DNA of 6,531 nucleotides from positions 1 through 6,531 of the forward strand of contig CAMFLJ010000220.1 in NCBI GenBank assembly GCA_945957335.1, in the 5' to 3' direction. Positions 1 to 4,347 of the stretch are shown here, one piece after another; position 1 is the stretch's first letter, and every line of letters starts with the position of its first letter. Origin of the DNA: an uncultured Actinomycetes bacterium (GTDB lineage Bacteria; Actinomycetota; Acidimicrobiia; Acidimicrobiales; Acidimicrobilacustridaceae). Both the position numbers and the translations under genes were made by a program. The notes below the pieces were generated by a model that was not told the DNA's origin, did no database searches, and saw only the letters and a list, made by a program, of their open reading frames with translations.

Positions 1-440
1 CCACCGTGCTGGTCGGCCGCCTGGGCGAGGCCGTGTCGTCGGCCCGCGCCGACACCGCGCTGATGGGCGCCGACCTCGTGGTGCGAGCCGCCGCCGACGT
101 GCCGCTCGAGCCCGCCTTCGAGCACGCCGTGCTCGCCCTCGGCGGCCCCGTGGTGGTCGACGGCGTCGTGGTCGAGCCGGGCACCCTCGCCTACCTGGCG
201 CGCGGCGGGGGAGAGCTGTCGGTGGCGCCGGCGCCCGGCTCGGGCACGGGCCGCCTGGTGCTGCTCGGCGGCGAGCCGTTCCCCGACCGGCTCTCGATGT
301 TCTGGAACTTCGTGGCCCGCTCGCGCGACGAGCTCGAGGACGCCGCCGCCGACTGGGCGAGCGGCGCCCCGCGCTTCGGCGACGTCGCCGTCGACGTGCC
401 CCGCACGCCGGTGCCCTCCATGGCCCCCCGCTCCCGCTGA
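1..440 (+). CDS. Pirin-family protein, C-terminal part (5' end outside window)
   Basis: The reading frame is open from the first base (codons begin at position 3) and ends at TGA 438-440, giving about 146 residues; whole pirins are usually around 230-330 residues. The best evidence is the segment GGEPFPDRLSMFWNFVARSR, which matches the pirin C-terminal signature (GGxP, then WNFVxRSxxE, an acidic helix and DWxxG). It is followed by a DELEDAAADW helix. The preceding stretch, rich in short Val/Leu strands and Gly turns, fits a cupin barrel. Pirins are non-haem metal cupins. Some act as quercetin 2,3-dioxygenases and others as regulators or stress proteins. The metal-binding His/Glu residues lie in the N-terminal cupin, outside the window, so activity cannot be judged. 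The GTG at 6-8 is in frame but is probably internal. The gene is convergent with the sulfotransferase. Family call fairly sure, function unknown. Confidence 0.82.
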   Translation, partial: TVLVGRLGEAVSSARADTALMGADLVVRAAADVPLEPAFEHAVLALGGPVVVDGVVVEPGTLAYLARGGGELSVAPAPGSGTGRLVLLGGEPFPDRLSMFWNFVARSRDELEDAAADWASGAPRFGDVAVDVPRTPVPSMAPRSR

Positions 441-456
441 CGCGCCGCCCCCTCCC

Positions 457-508
457 CGTTCTCGTGGAGCTTCCACGTCGCCGGCGACACGAAACCTCCA
501 CGAGAACG
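457..508 (-). terminator. 52-base palindrome between convergent genes, candidate terminator or RNA hairpin
   Basis: The two 26-base halves (457-482 and 483-508) are inverted copies matching at 22 of 26 positions. The outer 13 bases (CGTTCTCGTGGAG, 457-469, against CTCCACGAGAACG, 496-508) and inner 6 (GTCGCC/GGCGAC, 477-488) are perfect. Mismatches are 470/495, 473/492, 475/490 and 476/489. In plus-strand RNA these are C-C, C-A, A-C and C-A. In minus-strand RNA three become G-U wobbles and one a G-G. The stem is therefore nearly continuous only in the transcript of the sulfotransferase, whose stop codon lies about 24 bases upstream. There is no T-tract on either side, so a classical intrinsic terminator is not shown. 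It may be a U-less terminator, a 3'-end stabiliser or a dispersed palindromic repeat. A second overlapping hairpin, CGTGGA (463-468) with TCCACG (472-477), is possible in either strand. Confidence 0.6.
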
Positions 509-531
509 TGCTCGGGAGGCGATGGAACGGG

Positions 532-1683
532 TCAGGCGTCCTCGCGGGGGATGTCGACCCGGTCCCAGTAGCCGGCCAGGCGCTCGTCGATGAAGCCCCG
601 GTCGAGTCCGAACTCGGCGAGCGAGTAGGTGTGGCGGCCGTGCTTGCCCTGCACCTGGTCGGCCATGTGGTCGCGCATGGCCTGCGCGGCCTCCGGGGTG
701 AGCTCGCGCCCGACCCGGTCGTAGATCCGCTGCACGCAGGCGATCGGGTCGGCGAGCAGGTCCTGGTAGCGGATGTCGACGAAGCGGTCGTCGCCGTGGC
801 TGGTGCGGTAGTCGTGGATGCGCTCGACGATCGTCATCAGCCAGTCGGGCCAGTCACGGGCGATCTGGTCGTGGAAGTCGTGGTCGGTGAAGGTGCCCGA
901 CAGGCACTCGGTGAGGCTGAGCGTGGAGGCGATGCACTTGGCCGGGTCGCGGTGGGTCTGCACGAACACGGCGTCGGGGTAGGCGGCGGCGACGGTCTCC
1001 ATGGCGTAGCCGTGCACCGGGGACTTGAGCTGCCACGGCCCCGGGCACTGCGAACCGAGGACCTGCAGGACCTGGCGGTTGTAGTCGTAGGCGTGGGTGA
1101 GGTCGGTGGCGAGCAGCCAGTCCGCGTAGCCCTCGACGTTGAACTGGTTCTCGAGCGAGATGCTGGCGAAGTGCTGGCTGAGGGGGATCGCGCACTCCAC
1201 CGCGTCCTCGGGCTCGTCGTGGTGGATCGCCTTGAACCGTGGGTTGACGAGGTCGAGCAGGTTCCCGGCCTCCTTGGCCGCGAGGTAGCGGGGGTCGCTC
1301 CAGTAGCCGTCGGTGGTGGGTGGTGGCACCGAGTCGGTGGCCTCCCACTGGCGCATCGACCGGCTGTGCGGGTCGGCGGCCAGGAGGTGGCTCAGCGCGG
1401 TGGTGCCGGTGCGGGAGAGGCCGACCACGATGATCTGCACGGGTGGTGGGGTGGCGGCCTCGGCCGGGTGGGTGCCGACCCACTCGGTGACCTTCAGGCG
1501 GTTGCGCAGGGCGCCGCGCACCGACGAGTCGAAGGCGGCGTCGCCGATCGCGTTGAGCCGGGCCGACGCGACGTTGCCGGCCAGCAGGTCGAGCCCGTCG
1601 CGGAACGACGGGTGCCCGTAGTCGTCGAGCCCCTCGGCGGCGGCGACCTCCTCGAGCGCGCGGTCGACGTCGTAGCTGTCCAT
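532..1683 (-). CDS. Sulfotransferase-family protein (Sulfotransfer_3-like)
   Basis: This 383-residue protein is a PAPS-dependent sulfotransferase homologue. The 5'-phosphosulfate loop is GLSRTGTTAL (residues 88-97). LKSPVH is at 219-224, and the 3'-phosphate site is THRDP (243-247) with Ser253 in the following helix. A C-terminal KHGRHTYSLAEFGLD (347-361) matches the conserved end of actinobacterial members. The family moves a sulfuryl group from PAPS to a hydroxyl or amine of a lipid, sugar or other small molecule; the acceptor cannot be told from sequence. His224 is a possible catalytic base (inference). No signal peptide or membrane segment is seen, so it is likely cytoplasmic. The longest frame begins at GTG 1707, with another ATG at 1695. 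I chose the ATG at 1683 because GGGGGAA lies 3 bases before it, while the upstream starts have no such site. It is divergent from zwf. No PAPS-synthesis gene is in view. Confidence 0.88.
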   Translation of the reverse strand: MDSYDVDRALEEVAAAEGLDDYGHPSFRDGLDLLAGNVASARLNAIGDAAFDSSVRGALRNRLKVTEWVGTHPAEAATPPPVQIIVVGLSRTGTTALSHLLAADPHSRSMRQWEATDSVPPPTTDGYWSDPRYLAAKEAGNLLDLVNPRFKAIHHDEPEDAVECAIPLSQHFASISLENQFNVEGYADWLLATDLTHAYDYNRQVLQVLGSQCPGPWQLKSPVHGYAMETVAAAYPDAVFVQTHRDPAKCIASTLSLTECLSGTFTDHDFHDQIARDWPDWLMTIVERIHDYRTSHGDDRFVDIRYQDLLADPIACVQRIYDRVGRELTPEAAQAMRDHMADQVQGKHGRHTYSLAEFGLDRGFIDERLAGYWDRVDIPREDA

Positions 1684-1844
1684 CGGTTCCCCCATGTCGG
1701 ACGGCACTGCGGTGGCGCGTCCCCACGCGCCGGGCGAACGCTACCCGGCGGCCCGGCCGGGGCCGGACGAGTCGTGGGACAACGGTCATCCGACGGTCCC
1801 GCCCAGGAAACGCCGGGGAAACCTCGGCCCTCCACGCTGGTCGC
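1684..1844. other. Shared upstream region of the divergent sulfotransferase and zwf genes
   Basis: This 161-base region must carry the promoters of both genes unless one is expressed from elsewhere. I see no convincing -35/-10 pair. Two short hairpins stand out. One is GGCGCGT (1714-1720) with ACGCGCC (1725-1731) around a CCCC loop; it would lie in the sulfotransferase leader, about 30 bases before its ATG. The other is GCCGGGG (1812-1818) with CCTCGGC (1822-1828) around an AAA loop, with one G-T pair, 16 bases before the zwf start. In such GC-rich DNA either may be chance. There is no clear Shine-Dalgarno sequence before the zwf ATG. Confidence 0.4.
1687..1693 (-). promoter_or_regulatory. 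Ribosome binding site deciding the sulfotransferase start
   Basis: On the minus strand the sequence reads ATGGGGGAACCGATG. The GGGGGAA sits 3 bases before the second ATG (1683-1681) and inside the codons that follow the first ATG (1695). This favours initiation at 1683 over the ATG at 1695 or the GTG at 1707, which have only mixed C/G sequence upstream. Confidence 0.5.
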
Positions 1845-3311
1845 ATGGGAGCGAGCGACCCGCACGACATCAACACGCGCCTGATCGAGCCGGTCGACGC
1901 CAACGTCATCGTGCTGTTCGGGGCGACCGGCGACCTGTCGCGCCGCAAGCTGCTGCCCGGCCTGTTCCACCTGTCGAAGGCGGGGCTCCTGCCCCGCAGC
2001 CGGGTGGTGGGGGTGTCGCTCGACGACATGGACGACGAGGCCTTCCGCCGCTTCACCCACGACGCCGTGGCCGAGTTCGGCCGCGGCATCGGCGACGGCC
2101 ACCACTGGGCCGACTTCGAGAAGACGCTGCACCACACGTCGATGGCGGCGGGCGCCGCGGGCCTGGCCCTGCGGGTGCAGGACCTCGAGGAGGAGCTCGG
2201 CGGACGGCCCAACCGCCTGCACTACCTGAGCGTGCCGCCCCAGGCCGCCGAGGACGTGGTCGACATGATCGGCGCGGCGGGGCTGGCCGAGCGCTCCCGC
2301 ATCATCATGGAGAAGCCCTTCGGCACCGATCTCCGGTCGGCCCGTGAGCTGAACGCCGGGCTGCACCAGACGTTCCGCGAGGACCAGATCTTCCGGATCG
2401 ACCACTTCCTCGGCAAGGAGGCGGCGCTCAACATCCTCGCCTTCCGGTTCGCGAACGGCCTGTTCGAGCCGATCTGGAACCGCGAGCACATCGACCACGT
2501 TCAGATCGACGTGCCGGAGACGCTGGGCCTCGGCCACCGCATCGGCTTCTACGAGGGCACCGGCGCCTATCGCGACATGGTGGTCACCCACCTGTTCCAG
2601 ATCCTGGCGTTCATGGCGATGGAGCCGCCGACCACGCTCGAGTCGAAGGCCATCAGCGAGGAGAAGAACAAGGTCTTCCGGTCGATGAAGCCGATCCAGC
2701 CCGCCGACGTGGTGCGCGGCCAGTACAGCGGGTACCTCGACGAGGCCGGCGTGCCGGTCCACTCCGACACCGACACGTTCATCGCCCTGCGCTGCGAGAT
2801 CGACAACTGGCGCTGGGCCGGCGTGCCGTTCTACCTGCGCACCGGCAAGAAGATGGCCGAGGGCGCCCGCATCATCTCGATCGCGTTCCGGGAGCCACCG
2901 AAGAGCATGTTCCCGATCGGCTCCGGGGTCGGCTCCGCGGGCCCGGACCACCTCACCTTCGACCTGGCCGACGTCTCGAAGCTGTCGCTGTCGTTCTACG
3001 GCAAGCGCCCGGGCCCGGGCCTGAAGCTCGACAAGCAGAGCCTCCAGTTCTCCCTGCACGAGACGGGCCGCAGCGCCGACATCCTCGAGGCCTACGAGCG
3101 GCTGATCCTCGATGCCATGAGCGGCGACCACACGCTGTTCAACTCCTCCGAGGGCGTCGAGCGGCTGTGGGAGCTGAGCGAGCCGCTGCTCGACAACCCG
3201 CCCCCCGTGCGCCCCTACGCCCCCGGCTCGTGGGGGCCCAACGCCATCCACCAGCTCATCGCCCCCTACGCCTGGCGCCTGCCGTTCGAGCGGGCCTGGC
3301 GGGGGGCGTGA
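1845..3311 (+). CDS. zwf: Glucose-6-phosphate 1-dehydrogenase
   Basis: At 488 residues this is full length for bacterial G6PD. It oxidises glucose 6-phosphate to 6-phosphogluconolactone with NAD(P)+, the entry step of the oxidative pentose phosphate pathway, in the cytoplasm. The N-terminal Rossmann domain carries the nucleotide loop GATGDLSRRK (26-35); the arginines after it suggest NADP+ use (inference). The substrate lysine is in EKPFG (156-160), and the catalytic signature RIDHFLGKE is at 184-192 with His187. His249, in DMVVTHLFQIL, aligns with the general-base histidine. Most family members have NHL there and this one has THL, which to my recollection also occurs in actinobacterial Zwf proteins. 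FYLRTGKK (329-336) and the closing APYAWRLPFE (473-482) are also typical. Starting at ATG 1845 puts the GATGDL loop near residue 26, the usual place. No Shine-Dalgarno is seen, so a leaderless transcript is possible. No other pentose-phosphate gene is in the window. Confidence 0.96.
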   Translation: MGASDPHDINTRLIEPVDANVIVLFGATGDLSRRKLLPGLFHLSKAGLLPRSRVVGVSLDDMDDEAFRRFTHDAVAEFGRGIGDGHHWADFEKTLHHTSMAAGAAGLALRVQDLEEELGGRPNRLHYLSVPPQAAEDVVDMIGAAGLAERSRIIMEKPFGTDLRSARELNAGLHQTFREDQIFRIDHFLGKEAALNILAFRFANGLFEPIWNREHIDHVQIDVPETLGLGHRIGFYEGTGAYRDMVVTHLFQILAFMAMEPPTTLESKAISEEKNKVFRSMKPIQPADVVRGQYSGYLDEAGVPVHSDTDTFIALRCEIDNWRWAGVPFYLRTGKKMAEGARIISIAFREPPKSMFPIGSGVGSAGPDHLTFDLADVSKLSLSFYGKRPGPGLKLDKQSLQFSLHETGRSADILEAYERLILDAMSGDHTLFNSSEGVERLWELSEPLLDNPPPVRPYAPGSWGPNAIHQLIAPYAWRLPFERAWRGA

Positions 3312-3331
3312 CCCGGGTGGCGGTGCCCGGG
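3312..3331 (+). terminator. Weak GC hairpin after zwf
   Basis: CCCGGG at 3312-3317 can pair with CCCGGG at 3326-3331 around an 8-base loop, directly after the zwf stop. There is no T-tract, and each arm is itself a self-complementary hexamer. This is a possible U-less terminator only. Confidence 0.25.
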
Positions 3332-3348
3332 CGACCCCACCGATGATC

Positions 3349-3365
3349 TGACACACTGGCTGTCA
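3349..3365. promoter_or_regulatory. Candidate operator TGACA-N7-TGTCA upstream of the MBL-fold gene
   Basis: The palindrome TGACACACTGGCTGTCA has 5-base perfect arms around a 7-base spacer, and the bases flanking the central T also pair. It ends 37 bases before the ATG at 3403 and stands out as an AT-richer patch. Its size and symmetry would suit a dimeric helix-turn-helix repressor such as a TetR-type protein. No regulator gene is nearby, so this rests on position and symmetry alone. Confidence 0.3.
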
Positions 3366-3387
3366 CCTTCTCGGCGAGGGCCGGGGG

Positions 3388-3396
3388 AGAGGGGGA
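3388..3396 (+). promoter_or_regulatory. Ribosome binding site of the MBL-fold gene
   Basis: The purine run AGAGGGGGA ends 6 bases before the ATG at 3403. It fixes the start so that the family motif MDVTLLGTGSP begins at residue 1. Confidence 0.6.
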
Positions 3397-3402
3397 CGGT
3401 CG

Positions 3403-4227
3403 ATGGACGTCACGCTGCTCGGCACCGGCTCGCCGGTGCCCGACCCGAACCGGGCCGGCCCGGCCACCCTCGTGCGCGCCGGCGGCACCCTCCTGCTCGT
3501 CGACGCCGGCCGCGGCGTGCTCATGCGCCTCGCCGCCGCCGGGGCGTTCCCCGGGATGCTCGGCGCGGTGCTGCTCACCCACCTCCACAGCGACCACCTG
3601 ACCGACCTCAACGACGTCGTCACCACCCGCTGGGTGATGAGCCCGGTGCCCAACCCGCTCGTGGTCTACGGCCCGCCGGGCACCCGGCAGGTGGTCGACG
3701 GGATGCTGGCCATGCTCGCCCCCGACATCTCCTACCGCCTCGCCCACCACGACGACCTGAACGACCCGCCGCAGGTCGAGGTCGTCGAGGTCGCCCCCGG
3801 CGACGTGCTCACCATCGGCGAGGCCCGGGTGGTCGTCGGCCGCACCGACCACCGCCCGGTCGAGCCCACCGTCGGCTACCGGGTCGAGCACGAGGGCCGG
3901 TCGGTGGTGCTCGGCGGCGACGGCATCCCCTGCGCCGGGCTCGACGAGCTCTGCGCCGGCGCCGACGCCTACGTGCAGACCGTGCTGCGCGAGGACCTCG
4001 TGAAGCTGGTGCCGATGGAGCGCTTCCAGGACATCCTCGACTACCACTCGAGCGTCGAGCAGGCGGCCACGACGGCCACCCGGGCCGGGGTGCGCACGCT
4101 CGTGCTCACCCACTACGTGCCGGCCCTCCCCGCCGGCATGGAGGACGAGTGGCGCGCCATGGCTGCGGCCCACTTCGCCGGCGAGGTCGTGCTCGGCGAC
4201 GACCTCACCTCCCTCACGCTGGGCTGA
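3403..4227 (+). CDS. MBL-fold metallo-hydrolase, RNase Z/arylsulfatase-like
   Basis: This 274-residue cytoplasmic protein has the metallo-beta-lactamase fold of the RNase Z branch. It opens with DVTLLGTGSPVP. Asp34 sits in LLVDAG, and the dinuclear zinc motif is THLHSDHLTD (His60, His62, Asp64, His65). Further ligands are probably His150 (DHRPVEPTVGYRVE), Asp173 (VVLGGDG) and His237 (LTHYVP). His215 in DYHSS matches the catalytic histidine of the RNase Z HEAT-like motif. The full set of seven ligands predicts an active two-metal hydrolase. In B. subtilis RNase Z about 70 residues separate the third His and the bridging Asp, and that insert holds the tRNA-binding arm. Here the gap is 23 residues, so tRNA 3' processing is unlikely. 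Arylsulfatase-like or other phosphodiester/ester hydrolysis is more plausible, but the substrate is unknown. The GDT motif seen in many relatives is GDG here. A good RBS precedes the start. Confidence 0.88.
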   Translation: MDVTLLGTGSPVPDPNRAGPATLVRAGGTLLLVDAGRGVLMRLAAAGAFPGMLGAVLLTHLHSDHLTDLNDVVTTRWVMSPVPNPLVVYGPPGTRQVVDGMLAMLAPDISYRLAHHDDLNDPPQVEVVEVAPGDVLTIGEARVVVGRTDHRPVEPTVGYRVEHEGRSVVLGGDGIPCAGLDELCAGADAYVQTVLREDLVKLVPMERFQDILDYHSSVEQAATTATRAGVRTLVLTHYVPALPAGMEDEWRAMAAAHFAGEVVLGDDLTSLTLG

Positions 4228-4255
4228 CCTCGGCGGGCGCGGTCCCGGCCCGAGG
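4228..4255 (+). terminator. Possible terminator hairpin after the MBL-fold gene
   Basis: CCTCGG (4228-4233) pairs with CCGAGG (4250-4255) immediately after the stop codon. An inner GGG/CCC (4235-4237 with 4244-4246) lengthens the stem across a small internal loop. No T-tract follows, so confidence is low. Confidence 0.3.
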
Positions 4256-4305
4256 GTGACGGTCGGCCCTTCTGGCACCCGGCGGGGCATGACATCCTGA
4301 GGTCA

Positions 4306-4327
4306 GCGGCGGGGGCACGCCCGCCGC
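4306..4327 (+). other. GC-only hairpin in the leader of the c-di-GMP gene
   Basis: GCGGCGGG (4306-4313) and CCCGCCGC (4320-4327) form an 8-bp stem with a GGCACG loop, ending 20 bases before the ATG at 4348 and 7 bases before its ribosome binding site. It could be a late terminator for the MBL gene or a translation-affecting structure in the 5' leader. Such stems also arise by chance in GC-rich DNA. Confidence 0.35.
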
Positions 4328-4334
4328 CGACCCC

Positions 4335-4341
4335 GGGAAGG
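4335..4341 (+). promoter_or_regulatory. Ribosome binding site of the GGDEF-EAL gene
   Basis: GGGAAGG lies 6 bases before the ATG at 4348. It supports this start for a frame that runs open to the end of the window. Confidence 0.5.
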
Positions 4342-4347
4342 CCCCGC

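Noticed and set aside
1311..1330. G-rich run GGTGGTGGGTGGTGGCACC as a possible G-quadruplex
   Set aside because: It lies inside sulfotransferase coding sequence (a proline-rich stretch, PPPTTD, on the minus strand). Two-G tracts of this sort are common in such DNA.
1811..1845. GGGAAAC before zwf as an ECF-type -35 element
   Set aside because: No matching -10 element at the proper distance could be recognised, so it is not listed as a promoter.
508..1884. Long plus-strand open frame of 458 codons opposite the sulfotransferase
   Set aside because: Its product is a low-complexity Val/Gly/Asp/Arg mix with no domain. The opposite strand encodes clear PAPS-binding motifs. Long antisense frames are expected at this GC content.
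1494..3356. Minus-strand open frame of 620 codons covering zwf and part of the sulfotransferase
   Set aside because: It is antisense to a complete, motif-rich zwf and has repetitive Arg/Val/Gly/Glu composition typical of a high-GC shadow frame.
3403..4227. Calling the MBL-fold gene a true RNase Z (rnz)
   Set aside because: The ligands match, but the interval that holds the tRNA-binding arm in RNase Z is too short, so no gene symbol was assigned.
3256..4290. Minus-strand open frame of 344 codons opposite the MBL-fold gene
   Set aside because: Low-complexity Gly/Val/His/Glu product, antisense to an intact MBL-fold protein with all metal ligands.
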